From assembly GCF_015352425.1 (NCBI RefSeq), contig NZ_JADKNH010000003.1, positions 186,001-250,000 on the forward strand: 64,000 nt of DNA, read 5' to 3'. This DNA is from Fusibacter ferrireducens. GTDB lineage: Bacteria; Bacillota; Clostridia; Peptostreptococcales; Acidaminobacteraceae. The position numbers and the translations under genes were made by a program. The notes under the pieces were generated by a model, which saw nothing but the letters and a program-made list of their open reading frames with translations, made no database searches and was not told the DNA's origin. Within the stretch, counting starts at the first letter, position 1, and every line of letters starts with the position of its first letter. Shown piece by piece: positions 52,799 through 61,827 of the stretch.

Positions 52799-53923
52799 TT
52801 ATTTAAGATCCATTGTTTTGCCGTCTTTTGCATAAATAATGGACATTTCTCGGATAGCATCTCCAGTATCTGTTATTTCATAAGGAATATTAATACCCTC
52901 AAAAAACTGCGTGGTTTTAATATAAGTTTTTATTTTATCCGGGTTGGTAGAATGAGTCATCTTTATAGCTTCAATTAACAATCGAGCAGCATCATAAGTA
53001 TAAATTGCACCAAAATTCGCTTCTATTTTGTACTTTTGGCTGTAAGCTTCTTTAAATTTTAAAAACTCAGGTGACGTTGAATTTGGGTCTATGGCATATA
53101 CGCCATAGACATTTGCCATGTTTTCGCCGTAACCTGAAATGATTTCCGGCGCCATGCCCCACATTGAAGAATACACAGGTAGATCTCCTAGCTCTTTATC
53201 AATCTGATTTGAAATTAGAATGAGGTCCGATACACTTGTGATGACAATGAAATCGTCAGGATTGAAAGTGGATATGCTATCAACAATGGTTGGAATCTCT
53301 AAACTGTCGTTCAATGGATACAATTGAAATTTAAATTGACTGTTTTTATTAAGTTCTTCAATAGCGCCTTTAAAGACAGCACTGGAATAAATCAAATTAG
53401 AATAGTCGTATATAATGGCAATTTTGCCTGACTCCTTTTGAGAATAAATATAATTTACAATGGCGACACCCTGAGCAGAAGCTGAAGGGGCAAGTGCAAT
53501 AAAATTATCATCTACACCTCTGTAATCATTAGAACTTATAAGTGGAGAGATAAAAAGGGCATCCTGTTCATTGATGTAGGGGATGGATAGTACACCAGAC
53601 GATGATGTGACTTGCCCGACAATGAGGTTGATGTTCTCTTCAATGAGTTGTTTAAACAACGATAATGCAATTTCAGGGTTTCCTTGATCATCAAGAACGA
53701 TTATTTCGATGGGACGTCCATTGATGCCACCAGCAGAATTCACTTCATCAATATAGAGTTCAAGCGCATTTCGGCATGAGAAACCAAGGTCTGCAGAAGG
53801 TCCGGAAAGTGCAGATACAAATCCAATTTGCAGAGGCTTCCCCTTGATCTTATTATATTGATATTGAATGAGAACGAAGAGTGCTACAGCTATTAGGATA
53901 ATGATTATTTTTTTATTTTTCAT
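52799..53923 (-). CDS. Orphan periplasmic-type substrate-binding protein (LivJ family)
   Basis: 374 residues from the ATG at 53923, after GGGGG. An N-terminal hydrophobic segment (about 4-20) without a lipobox Cys acts as anchor. It is a type I periplasmic-binding fold: LQIGFVSALSGPSADLG, NSAGGINGRPIEIIVLDDQG, and late YTYDAARLLIEAI. Such proteins bind branched amino acids or amides. No permease or ATPase genes are nearby; instead a GGDEF/EAL gene follows directly. It may present a ligand to that protein's sensor; this is inference. Confidence 0.9.
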   Translation of the reverse strand: MKNKKIIIILIAVALFVLIQYQYNKIKGKPLQIGFVSALSGPSADLGFSCRNALELYIDEVNSAGGINGRPIEIIVLDDQGNPEIALSLFKQLIEENINLIVGQVTSSSGVLSIPYINEQDALFISPLISSNDYRGVDDNFIALAPSASAQGVAIVNYIYSQKESGKIAIIYDYSNLIYSSAVFKGAIEELNKNSQFKFQLYPLNDSLEIPTIVDSISTFNPDDFIVITSVSDLILISNQIDKELGDLPVYSSMWGMAPEIISGYGENMANVYGVYAIDPNSTSPEFLKFKEAYSQKYKIEANFGAIYTYDAARLLIEAIKMTHSTNPDKIKTYIKTTQFFEGINIPYEITDTGDAIREMSIIYAKDGKTMDLK

Positions 53924-54042
53924 AGTGGTCCCCCTTATGTATACTTCTAATAGACTCAAAATCACAAGTCCCTTTAAATAGATACCCAATAGCGGTCTTG
54001 TTAAAGAAAAAAAGATTAAAAATAGAAAAAAAGAAAAAAGAC

Positions 54043-54071
54043 TTGATTTCAGGAAAGCGGTTTCCTATAAT
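54043..54071 (+). promoter_or_regulatory. Promoter of the LacI-type gene with cre-like operator
   Basis: TTGATT (54043-54048), 17-base spacer, TATAAT (54066-54071). The spacer contains AGGAAAGCGGTTTCCT (54051-54066), a near-palindrome of the LacI/CcpA type, so the regulator can repress itself. Confidence 0.82.
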
Positions 54072-54119
54072 AGAGAAAAGGACTAACTCTAAGGGGTTTC
54101 TCAAAAATGTATTTTGCTG

Positions 54120-54148
54120 AGGACTGATTTAATCAGTCCTTCATTTTT
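54120..54148 (+). other. Hairpin in the leader of the LacI-type gene
   Basis: AGGACTGATT (54120-54129) / AATCAGTCCT (54131-54140) followed by TCATTTTT. It may be an attenuator or part of a site; the tail is a weak T-run. Confidence 0.5.
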
Positions 54149-54240
54149 AAGGTCATACATTCTCATTTAACGTCATATATTCTCAGTACCAAAATACAGT
54201 ACAAAAAGATTTAATTGATAGCAGAGGAAGGAGTGCCCAA

Positions 54241-55266
54241 GTGAAAATCACCATAAACGAAATTGCAAAAAAAGCGGGTGTTTCTAAAGCAACGGTGTCT
54301 AGAGTTCTCAACAATTCCAAACCCGTTAATGAGTCGCTTCGAAAACGTGTTCTACAAGTAATAGAAGAAACCAATTTTAGGCCAAATGCCTTAGCGAGGG
54401 GGTTGTCCCTCCAAAAGACGCGTGTGATTGGGGTAATTATCCCAGATCTTTCGAATCCAGTTTTTTCACGTATTATTGCAGGCATTGAATCCTACACAAG
54501 AGCACATGACTATTCTTTGATGATTACGGCGACAGATTATGATATAAGCACAGAGATAAAACATATCAATCTATTTCGAGATAAAGGTGTTGAAGGTTTG
54601 ATCTTATTAACAGATGATGTCAATCAAAAATTATCTGAAGTACTTGGGGATTTTAGCAAACCTATTATAATGATTGGGTCAGATTGCGATTTAGAAAAAA
54701 TACCTGTCATCAAAATTGATAACATGAAAGCGGCTTATGAGGCAACACAATACTTAATCAACCTAAACCATAAAAGAATTGCAATGATAAGGGGACCATT
54801 AACAGATCGGTTTTCAGGTAACTTGAGATTTGAAGGCTATAAAAAAGCTTTGGTTGAAAGTGGTATTTACGATGAAAACCTAGTTAAAGAAGGTAAATAT
54901 TCATTTGAACATGGCTATCAAACAATGACTCATTTACTTGCAGGTTCCAAAATTCCGACTGCTATATTTTGTGCAAATGATGTCATGGCAGTGGGGGCAT
55001 TGAAATGTGCACTTGACAATGATCTTAATGTTCCTGAGGAACTTTCAATAATGGGATTTGATGATATTGAAATCGCAAAAATTTACACGCCTTCTTTGAG
55101 CAGCGTACATCAACCCTTTGAAGCCAAAGGAGAACGTGCAATAGCAAAACTAATTCACATGATTGAATCAGAAGCAGATGAAACAATTTCAGAGTGTGCA
55201 TTTGAAGATGAAGTATTAGAACACAGACTGATCATAAGACAGAGCACAAAGAGAATAAAATCATAA
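54241..55266 (+). CDS. LacI family transcriptional regulator
   Basis: 341 residues with a GTG start, after AGGAAGGAG. The N-terminal HTH and hinge are typical: INEIAKKAGVSKATVSRVLN, PNALARGLS. The rest is a type I periplasmic-binding-like effector domain (GVIIPDLSNPVFSRII, FCANDVMAVGAL, SIMGFDDIEIAKIYTPSLSSV cut by conserved residues). It is probably a sugar-responsive repressor. The gene has its own terminator and no sugar operon next to it; the promoter carries a matching operator, so autoregulation is clear but other targets are unknown. Confidence 0.94.
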   Translation: MKITINEIAKKAGVSKATVSRVLNNSKPVNESLRKRVLQVIEETNFRPNALARGLSLQKTRVIGVIIPDLSNPVFSRIIAGIESYTRAHDYSLMITATDYDISTEIKHINLFRDKGVEGLILLTDDVNQKLSEVLGDFSKPIIMIGSDCDLEKIPVIKIDNMKAAYEATQYLINLNHKRIAMIRGPLTDRFSGNLRFEGYKKALVESGIYDENLVKEGKYSFEHGYQTMTHLLAGSKIPTAIFCANDVMAVGALKCALDNDLNVPEELSIMGFDDIEIAKIYTPSLSSVHQPFEAKGERAIAKLIHMIESEADETISECAFEDEVLEHRLIIRQSTKRIKS

Positions 55267-55323
55267 ATTTTAAAATGTACATGTATATGTGTTAAAAGCA
55301 CCTTAAACATATGGTAAGAGAGA

Positions 55324-55363
55324 AAACATCTTTTCTATTAAAAGCATAGAAAGATGTTTTTTT
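55324..55363 (+). terminator. Terminator of the LacI-type gene
   Basis: AAACATCTTTTCTAT (55324-55338) pairs with ATAGAAAGATGTTT (55346-55359) with one bulge, then a T-run. Confidence 0.85.
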
Positions 55364-55380
55364 GTTTACAAAAACTTAAT

Positions 55381-55395
55381 TGATAACAATTCTCA
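55381..55395. promoter_or_regulatory. Fur-like box upstream of the lplA-pdh operon
   Basis: TGATAACAATTCTCA matches 13 of 14 defined positions loosely, with the ferric uptake regulator pattern TGATAAT-N-ATTATCA differing at two. It lies 68 bases before the lipoate ligase start. Weak evidence only. Confidence 0.3.
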
Positions 55396-55462
55396 TTTGC
55401 GAATAAATCAAAATTACTCGGGTATATACGGAGTAGAAATAGAATAGAAAGGTCTAGTTAAT

Positions 55463-56341
55463 ATGGAAAAAATACTTGTGGTTCTATCCAGAGTGCATGA
55501 TCCTTATGTCAATCATGCTATTGAAGAGCTTTTATTAACTGAATATGGCGCATATGCTAGGATACTGTTCTTATGGATTAATTCACCGGCAGTGGTTTTT
55601 GGCAGAAATCAAAATCCTTGGAAGGAGATTCACGTTCAGAGAGCTCAAACGGAGGGTGTGCCTCTCGTTCGACGTTTGTCAGGAGGTGGTGCAGTGTTTC
55701 ATGATCTCGGCAATCTGAATTATAGTTTTTTAGAATCTCAATCGCACTATAATGAAGCTTTACACTATGATATCATCTGTAACTCAGTTCTTGAATTTGG
55801 CATCGAGTTGACTAAAAACAATCGCAAGGATTTACTTTTAGAAGGGTTGAAAGTATCTGGAAACGCTTTTTATCTCAAGGGCAACCGACGACTTCATCAT
55901 GGCACACTTCTCGTAAACACGGATAAAGCAACTCTGTGGCAACTGTTAAAAAAGAGTGATGAAAAGATAGAATCCAAGGGTATAAGGTCAGTGACCAGTG
56001 AGGTGACGACGTTAAAGGCTTCAAATGCTCTGATTCGGATAGATCATGTCCTAAATGCCATTGTCAGTACTTTTTATCAGGTGCATCATTATAACGTGGA
56101 AACTTTGACCATAGATGCAATTCAAGATGAGTTTCAATTTCAATATGAGACCATTGTGAAGCGATTAAAATCATGGGAATGGACCTTTGGTGAAACCCCT
56201 TCATTCATATACCATTACGATGAAATCAATTACTTGAAAGTGAGAAACGGGATTATAGAAGCGGTTACTGGAGATAAACTGGAAAGATTAATCCAATTAG
56301 AAAAGACAATAAAATTCAATGATCAATTTAAGGAGGTTTAA
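55463..56341 (+). CDS. lplA: Lipoate-protein ligase A
   Basis: 292 residues, first gene of the operon. Family features: VFGRNQNPWKEIH, RRLSGGGAVFHDLGNLNYSF (lipoyl-adenylate binding), KVSGNAFYLKGNRRLHHGTLL with the catalytic Lys near the start of that stretch, and RSVTSEVTTL. It attaches lipoate, with ATP, to E2-type lipoyl domains. It ends two bases before pdhA and clearly serves the E2 gene of this operon. A C-terminal accessory domain (from about residue 235) is present. Confidence 0.95.
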   Translation: MEKILVVLSRVHDPYVNHAIEELLLTEYGAYARILFLWINSPAVVFGRNQNPWKEIHVQRAQTEGVPLVRRLSGGGAVFHDLGNLNYSFLESQSHYNEALHYDIICNSVLEFGIELTKNNRKDLLLEGLKVSGNAFYLKGNRRLHHGTLLVNTDKATLWQLLKKSDEKIESKGIRSVTSEVTTLKASNALIRIDHVLNAIVSTFYQVHHYNVETLTIDAIQDEFQFQYETIVKRLKSWEWTFGETPSFIYHYDEINYLKVRNGIIEAVTGDKLERLIQLEKTIKFNDQFKEV

Positions 56342-56343
56342 GT

Positions 56344-57429
56344 ATGTTTTTAGAAAATGCGAATCCATTGGTGGATGAAATGATTCAAATTTTAAATCCA
56401 GAGGGAGAGGTCGTCAAACCGGAATGGATGCCAGAATTATCAAAAGAAATGCTTTTAAAGATGTATAAGACCATGCGGCTGAGCCGAATTATCGATGAGA
56501 AAACACTTCAGTATCAAAGACAAGGTCGAATGTTGACTTATGCTCCTAATCTAGGTCAGGAAGCAGCACAAGTGGGTTCGGCTGCAGCGATTCGTCAAAG
56601 TGATTGGGTAGCCCCTTCTTTTAGAGAACTTGGTGTATGGCTTTATAAAGGTGCACCACTTTATAATGTTTTCTTATATTGGTTCGGAAATGAACTGGGC
56701 ATGAAGATGCCTGAAGAGGTGAGGATATTACCTGTGTCTATACCGATTGCATCTCAAATGCAACATGCGGCGGGCCTTGCTTATGCAACTAAATTAAAAG
56801 GTGAAGACGATGTGACAATCGCTTATGTTGGCGATGGCGGCACTTCACAAGGAGATTTTCACGAGGCACTGAATTTTGCATCTGTGAAAAATACGCCTAA
56901 TGTTTTTGTCATTCAGAACAATCAGTTTGCCATATCCACAAGGAGAGCAATTCAATCCAAAGCAAAAACAATGGCTCAGAAGGCAATAGGATACGGTATC
57001 CCGGGCATTCAAGTGGATGGCAATGATATATTTGCCATGTACGCAGTTACAAAAGAAGCTGTGGAACGTGCGAGAAATGGAGAGGGTCCGACTCTAATAG
57101 AAGCGTATACTTATCGTCTGGGCGCACATACCACATCTGATGATCCTACGGTTTATAGGGATGAATCTGAAGTAGAAGAATGGCGTAAAAAAGACCCAAT
57201 AGATCGACTTAGAATTTACCTGTTCAATCAAGGTTTTTGGAGCGAAGCTGAAGAGGAAGCTTTCGTAAATGAACAATCTGAATTTGTTAAACAGACTTTT
57301 GAAGCCGTCGAACAATCTGGATTGACACCTCTTGAAGATGTTTTTGACTATGTCTATGCTGAAAAAACACCTATTTTAGAGACGCAATATCAGGAGCGTA
57401 AAGCGTTTTATGCAAAGGAGGGTAAATAA
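56344..57429 (+). CDS. pdhA: Pyruvate dehydrogenase E1 component, alpha subunit
   Basis: 361 residues. It has the thiamine diphosphate site YVGDGGTSQGDFHEALNFA with the GDG...N pattern, the phosphorylation-loop-like region YRLGAHTTSDDPT, and LTYAPNLGQEAAQVGSA near the N-terminus. This is the E1 alpha of the Bacillus PdhA type. With PdhB it decarboxylates pyruvate and loads the acetyl group on the E2 lipoyl arm. It starts right after lplA and its stop is one base from pdhB. Confidence 0.93.
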   Translation: MFLENANPLVDEMIQILNPEGEVVKPEWMPELSKEMLLKMYKTMRLSRIIDEKTLQYQRQGRMLTYAPNLGQEAAQVGSAAAIRQSDWVAPSFRELGVWLYKGAPLYNVFLYWFGNELGMKMPEEVRILPVSIPIASQMQHAAGLAYATKLKGEDDVTIAYVGDGGTSQGDFHEALNFASVKNTPNVFVIQNNQFAISTRRAIQSKAKTMAQKAIGYGIPGIQVDGNDIFAMYAVTKEAVERARNGEGPTLIEAYTYRLGAHTTSDDPTVYRDESEVEEWRKKDPIDRLRIYLFNQGFWSEAEEEAFVNEQSEFVKQTFEAVEQSGLTPLEDVFDYVYAEKTPILETQYQERKAFYAKEGK

Positions 57430-57430
57430 T

Positions 57431-58408
57431 ATGTTAGTACTTAATTTAATAGAAGCGATTACTGATGCACTGGATGTTGCAATGGGGATGGATAAAAATG
57501 TTGTTGTGTATGGAGAAGATGTGGGTTTTGAAGGCGGTGTATTCAGAGCGACGAAAGGACTTCAGGCCAAATACGGTGAAGAGAGATGCTTTGACAGTAT
57601 TCTTGCAGAATCGTCTATCATTGGAGCGGGGATTGGAATGGCAATCAATGGCCTGAAGCCAGTGGTTGAAATGCAATTTTCTGGTTTTATGTTTCCGGGT
57701 TTCAATCAAATTGTAACGCATGCAGCGCGGATGAGAAATCGGTCAAGAGGTTTGTACACAGTCCCTATGGTTATAAGAATGCCATATGGTGGCGGTGTGA
57801 GGGCGCTTGAACATCACTCGGAGTCTTTAGAAGTGCTCTTTGCACATACCCCTGGCTTAAAAGTCGTGATCCCTTCAACACCATATGATGCAAAGGGGCT
57901 ATTGCTTTCAGCCATTATGGACCCAGATCCTGTGATTTTTTTAGAACCCAAGCGGATTTATAGAGCGTTTAAACAAGAAGTGCCAGAAGAATTCTACACC
58001 ATTCCAATTGGCAAGGCGAAAGTGCTTAAGGAGGGCAAAGACCTCACAGTAGTTGCTTGGGGTGCTATGATCAAAGAGACACAAAAGGCTATAGAGACAC
58101 TCGAAAAAGAAGGTCACAGTATCGAATTAATTGATCTGAGAACAATTTCGCCTATCGATAAGGAAACATTGATTAAGTCTGTTCAAAAAACAGGTCGTTT
58201 TGCGGTTGTTCACGAAGCGGCTAAAACATATGGGCCGGGTGCAGAACTCATTACGATTATAAATGAAGGTGCATTTTTATATCTAGAGGCACCTCCAACG
58301 AGAATCACCAGTGTAGATACCGTTATTCCACTTCCAAAAGGAGAGCATCATTATGTTCCAAACATAGAGTTGATCACAAGTGAACTTAGACAAGTTATTG
58401 AATATTAG
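57431..58408 (+). CDS. pdhB: Pyruvate dehydrogenase E1 component, beta subunit
   Basis: 325 residues from the ATG at 57431; the preceding GGAGGG in the pdhA end acts as the ribosome binding site. It has GEDVGFEGGVFRAT, FDSILAESSIIGAGIGMA, MPYGGGVRALEHHSES and the late VVHEAAKTYGPGAE, all typical of E1 beta of branched 2-oxo acid dehydrogenases. It forms the E1 tetramer with PdhA. Acetoin dehydrogenase or branched-chain complexes are the alternatives; overall pattern favours pyruvate. Confidence 0.93.
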   Translation: MLVLNLIEAITDALDVAMGMDKNVVVYGEDVGFEGGVFRATKGLQAKYGEERCFDSILAESSIIGAGIGMAINGLKPVVEMQFSGFMFPGFNQIVTHAARMRNRSRGLYTVPMVIRMPYGGGVRALEHHSESLEVLFAHTPGLKVVIPSTPYDAKGLLLSAIMDPDPVIFLEPKRIYRAFKQEVPEEFYTIPIGKAKVLKEGKDLTVVAWGAMIKETQKAIETLEKEGHSIELIDLRTISPIDKETLIKSVQKTGRFAVVHEAAKTYGPGAELITIINEGAFLYLEAPPTRITSVDTVIPLPKGEHHYVPNIELITSELRQVIEY

Positions 58409-58419
58409 GAGGTGATATA

Positions 58420-59805
58420 ATGTTTCATGTGAAATTTGCAGATATAGGAGAAGGCATACACGAAGGTGTTCTTCTTAAAATATTAGTACAGGAAAATCAA
58501 AAGGTTAAAGAAGGCGAAGATTTATTTACACTGGAAACCGATAAAGTGAATGCAGAAATTCCCTCTCCTACTGAGGGTACGGTGAAATCCATACGATTTA
58601 AAGTAGGGGATAAAGTAAATGTAGGTGATGTAATTATCATCATAGATGATGGTAAAGAGGGCGTTCGCAGTAATATGGAAGGTGGCGAGTTCATTCAGGA
58701 AGAATCAGAAGCATCACCAGAAGCACCACCAGAGGCACCACCAAAAGCACCACCAGAAATGAAGCCTGTTGTAGAAGCCGGCGGTGCCAGTGTTGTGGGA
58801 CAAATTGAGGTGTCATCAGACTTGATTGCTTCAAGTGGTGAAGGGCGCATGCAAGAAGTGACTCAAAATCAAAGCGCAAAAAAAATTTTGGCAACGCCTG
58901 TGGCACGGAAAATGGCAAAAGATTTAGGTGTGGACATACAAACTGTAATTGGCACTGGCCCTCAAGGTCGTGTGATGAAAGCGGATATAAAGGCTGCTGC
59001 AGACCATTTAGAAACAAGTGCAGCGAACAATTTGAAAACGAGTATACCTGATCATGTATCAACCCACACGATTCAAACGCCATCAGCACCAATACAGGTT
59101 GATGAAGATAGAGTACAACGTGTACCGATGACCATGCTCAGAAAGACCATTGCACAAAATATGACGCTTTCCAAATATACAATTCCACATACTTTGGTAA
59201 TGGATGAAGCAGATGTATCGGATCTTGTGACCTTTAAATCAGAAACAAAAGCTTTAGCTTTAACTCAAGAAATTAAACTCACCTATTTGGCATTTTTTAT
59301 TAAAGCGGTGGTTTTGGGACTTAAAAAATATCCTTATCTCAATGCCTCTTTGGATTCAGAAAGAGATGAAATCCTGTTGAGAAAAGATTTTAATATAGGT
59401 ATTGCAGTAGATACGCCTGATGGTCTCCTGGTGCCCGTCATTAAGAATGCAGATCATATGAGTCTGTTTGAAATAGCCAAAAAAATAGAAGAACTGACTC
59501 AAAAGGCAAGAGAAAAGACCATTGCGCTAGGTGATTTATCGGGTGGCACTTTTACAATTACCAATTATGGCGCTGTGGGTGCCAGCTTTGGAGCACCAAT
59601 TATCAAATATCCAGAGGCAGGTATATTAGGTGTTGGCGCTATTGTGAAAAAACCAGTTGTAGTGGAAGATGAGATCGTCGTTCGTTCCATTTTACCATTA
59701 TCGCTGTCGTTTGATCATCGCATTATTGATGGCGCAAACGCAGGTCGATTTTTAGCGTATGTAAAAGAATTGCTATCCAATCCCAAATTGCTCATTCTTT
59801 TATAA
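58420..59805 (+). CDS. pdhC: Dihydrolipoamide acetyltransferase (E2)
   Basis: 461 residues after AGGAGG. One lipoyl domain (1-80) with the lipoyl Lys in LETDKVNAEIPSP, an Ala/Pro/Glu-rich flexible linker (about 90-115), a peripheral-subunit-binding domain (about 150-190, with ATPVARKMAKDLGVD and GPQGRVMKADI), a second linker and the catalytic domain ending in SLSFDHRIIDGANAGRF, which holds the active-site H-x3-DG. It is the core of the complex and the substrate of LplA. Confidence 0.96.
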   Translation: MFHVKFADIGEGIHEGVLLKILVQENQKVKEGEDLFTLETDKVNAEIPSPTEGTVKSIRFKVGDKVNVGDVIIIIDDGKEGVRSNMEGGEFIQEESEASPEAPPEAPPKAPPEMKPVVEAGGASVVGQIEVSSDLIASSGEGRMQEVTQNQSAKKILATPVARKMAKDLGVDIQTVIGTGPQGRVMKADIKAAADHLETSAANNLKTSIPDHVSTHTIQTPSAPIQVDEDRVQRVPMTMLRKTIAQNMTLSKYTIPHTLVMDEADVSDLVTFKSETKALALTQEIKLTYLAFFIKAVVLGLKKYPYLNASLDSERDEILLRKDFNIGIAVDTPDGLLVPVIKNADHMSLFEIAKKIEELTQKAREKTIALGDLSGGTFTITNYGAVGASFGAPIIKYPEAGILGVGAIVKKPVVVEDEIVVRSILPLSLSFDHRIIDGANAGRFLAYVKELLSNPKLLILL

Positions 59806-59832
59806 AGATAGAGAAACATTGGAGGTAGATAT

Positions 59833-61218
59833 ATGAAAAACTTTGATATTGTCGTACTTGGTGGTGGTCCCGGTGGATATGTTGCAGCTATTAAAGCCTC
59901 CCAACTCGGTGCTAAAGTTGCTGTAATTGAAATGGATCAGTTGGGAGGTGTTTGTTTAAACATCGGATGTATCCCCACGAAGACGCTGCTGAGAACTGCA
60001 AAACTTTATCAAGATTTATTGAACTCGAAAGCCTTTGGCATAGATATTCCCGGAATGGAGCATGTTGAAATCAACTGGGAAAATCTCATGAATCGAAAGA
60101 AAACTGTCGTTAAAAAAGTGGTGGGTGGCGTACAGCAGCTCATGAAATACAATAACATAGAAGTGATCAATGGATTTGGGACCTTGTTAGATCCACATAC
60201 GGTTGAAGTTAATGGTGAAAGGATTGTTACAAAAAATCTGATATTGGCAACGGGTTCGTCTGTGAAATTACCAAAGATCGAAGGCATCGAAGAAGGGTAT
60301 AAACAGGGGACGGTTATCGACAGCACAGGGGCTATTGAGCTTAAAGCGCATCCCAAGAGTATGACCATATTAGGTGGGGGTGTCATTGCAGTTGAATTCG
60401 CCACTTTGTTTAATAGCCTAGGGACGAAAGTGACTATGCTTCAGAGATCAGATGTGATCTTGAAAAATTTAGATGAAGATGTCAGAAATACAATACAGAG
60501 ACATTTGATAAATGAAGGCGTTGAAATAATAACGAATACAACCCTGAAATCCATTTCTGGACAGACGACATATTACGAGTCAGAAGGCGCGTTAAAATCC
60601 GTTAAAAGTGATTTCATTTTGGCCAGTCTAGGACGGGTGCCCAATCTCAAAGGCATCGAAAACTTGAATTTGAAAGTGGGTCGGAAGGGTGTTGAAGTCG
60701 ATTCGCATATGGAAACCAACGTCAAAGGCGTTTACGCCGTTGGAGACATGGTAGGTAAAATGATGTTGGCACATGTGGCATCGGCAGAGGGCATTGTAGC
60801 CGCAGAAGCCATTATGGGCACAAAGACTAAAATTGATTACAACAAAGTGCCAGCCTGTATTTACAGTTTTCCAGAAGTCGGCGTAATCGGCTATTCTGAG
60901 GAAGATGCTAAAAAGGCAGGTTTTGATGTGGGGACAAGTGTATTTCCACTGAGTGCCAATGGCAAGGCCATGGCAGAAGGGGAGACTACTGGCTTTGTCA
61001 AGATCGTACATGATAAAAAATATGGCGAGGTATTGGGGGTTCACATTGTGGCATCACATGCCACAGATATGATTGCCGAAGCTGCAGTATCTTTAGAGCT
61101 TGAAGGCACGATTTATGATTTGGCTAAAACCATTCATCCTCACCCAACTTTGTCGGAAATCGTCATGGAAGCGGCTCATGGTGCGGTGGATAAACCTATT
61201 CATATTGTCAAGATGTAG
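59833..61218 (+). CDS. lpdA: Dihydrolipoamide dehydrogenase (E3)
   Basis: 461 residues after GGAGG. FAD-binding GGGPGGYVAAIKASQLG at the N-terminus, redox disulfide in GGVCLNIGCIPTKTL, NAD-binding region around GGGVIAVEFATLFNSLG, FAD second site YAVGDMVG and the C-terminal catalytic HPHPTLSE. It reoxidises the E2 lipoyl group and makes NADH. Last gene of the operon; a large imperfect hairpin follows. Confidence 0.97.
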   Translation: MKNFDIVVLGGGPGGYVAAIKASQLGAKVAVIEMDQLGGVCLNIGCIPTKTLLRTAKLYQDLLNSKAFGIDIPGMEHVEINWENLMNRKKTVVKKVVGGVQQLMKYNNIEVINGFGTLLDPHTVEVNGERIVTKNLILATGSSVKLPKIEGIEEGYKQGTVIDSTGAIELKAHPKSMTILGGGVIAVEFATLFNSLGTKVTMLQRSDVILKNLDEDVRNTIQRHLINEGVEIITNTTLKSISGQTTYYESEGALKSVKSDFILASLGRVPNLKGIENLNLKVGRKGVEVDSHMETNVKGVYAVGDMVGKMMLAHVASAEGIVAAEAIMGTKTKIDYNKVPACIYSFPEVGVIGYSEEDAKKAGFDVGTSVFPLSANGKAMAEGETTGFVKIVHDKKYGEVLGVHIVASHATDMIAEAAVSLELEGTIYDLAKTIHPHPTLSEIVMEAAHGAVDKPIHIVKM

Positions 61219-61300
61219 TTAATTTAGGGTTGAAATCCAACGTATTGAAAAAAATCAAGAGCATGCAGAGTGTATGTAAATTTATAGGAGTAAATTGCAG

Positions 61301-61366
61301 AATTTGCGTTGACATGGTTTGAGATTACAGATAGGATCTCATAATAAATTTCGACGCAAATTTTGT
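61301..61366 (+). terminator. Probable terminator of the pdh operon
   Basis: AATTTGCGTTGA (61301-61312) pairs with TCGACGCAAATT (61351-61362), with an inner GAGAT / ATCTC stem (61321-61340), followed by TTG and T-rich bases. A 12-base first arm with one G-U. Confidence 0.6.
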
Positions 61367-61375
61367 TGTTTATGG

Positions 61376-61750
61376 TTATTGTAGTGAAATCATGCCAAAA
61401 AACATACCGGACAGCATGGGCACTAACCATATGAACCAAACTATTAGACTGAATTTGTGAAATGTTTTCAGTCTTTTTTCATCTTTTTTGAAGATGACAA
61501 ATGTAGCCCATACTGCATGGCATAGCATAAGCACAATTGCAAGCATTCCAGTGACGCCGTGAAAGTTAAACTGGAAAACGCTGCCTGCAATTTCACCCAT
61601 AGCATGGGTTCCAATGGTATCGCAGAGCAAACCCAGCCAAAAGATCACAACATGCCAAGGTTTTAAAACGCTTTGGAGCTTTTCTGCCCAGACGCCAACC
61701 GTATAAAAAAGAAGGGCTGAAGTGATAAATGTAATTGCTAAAGCAAGCAT
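61376..61750 (-). CDS. HsmA/TIGR03987 family membrane protein
   Basis: 124 residues with AGGAGG upstream. Four membrane segments (about 2-20, 33-53, 64-87, 98-120). Conserved histidines occur in KPWHVVIFW, DTIGTHAMGEI, FNFHGVTGM and LCHAVW, fitting a haem- or metal-binding role. It matches the family that includes HsmA of Clostridioides difficile, which binds haem and protects against oxidative stress and is controlled by the regulator HsmR. A MarR gene lies upstream here. Function inferred from the family. Confidence 0.82.
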   Translation of the reverse strand: MLALAITFITSALLFYTVGVWAEKLQSVLKPWHVVIFWLGLLCDTIGTHAMGEIAGSVFQFNFHGVTGMLAIVLMLCHAVWATFVIFKKDEKRLKTFHKFSLIVWFIWLVPMLSGMFFGMISLQ

Positions 61751-61760
61751 AATAACCTCC

Positions 61761-61783
61761 TTTAATGAACGGTGTTCATTAAA
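61761..61783 (-). promoter_or_regulatory. Palindromic operator in the HsmA leader
   Basis: TTTAATGAAC (61761-61770), 3 bases, GTTCATTAAA (61774-61783): perfect 10-bp arms. It directly adjoins the ribosome binding site of the HsmA-like gene, so a bound repressor would block it. Confidence 0.82.
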
Positions 61784-61827
61784 AGTGAATTTTTATCCGC
61801 CAAAATTCTATTTTGACGGACTTATTA

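Noticed and set aside
54043-54071. The operator before the LacI-type gene as a true CcpA cre site.
   Set aside because: Symmetric form and position in its own gene's promoter make autoregulation the simpler reading; catabolite control remains only a possibility.
58691-59092. Antisense open frame of 133 codons in the E2 gene.
   Set aside because: It lies opposite the Ala/Pro linker of the acetyltransferase, whose codon bias opens the other strand; no start signal.
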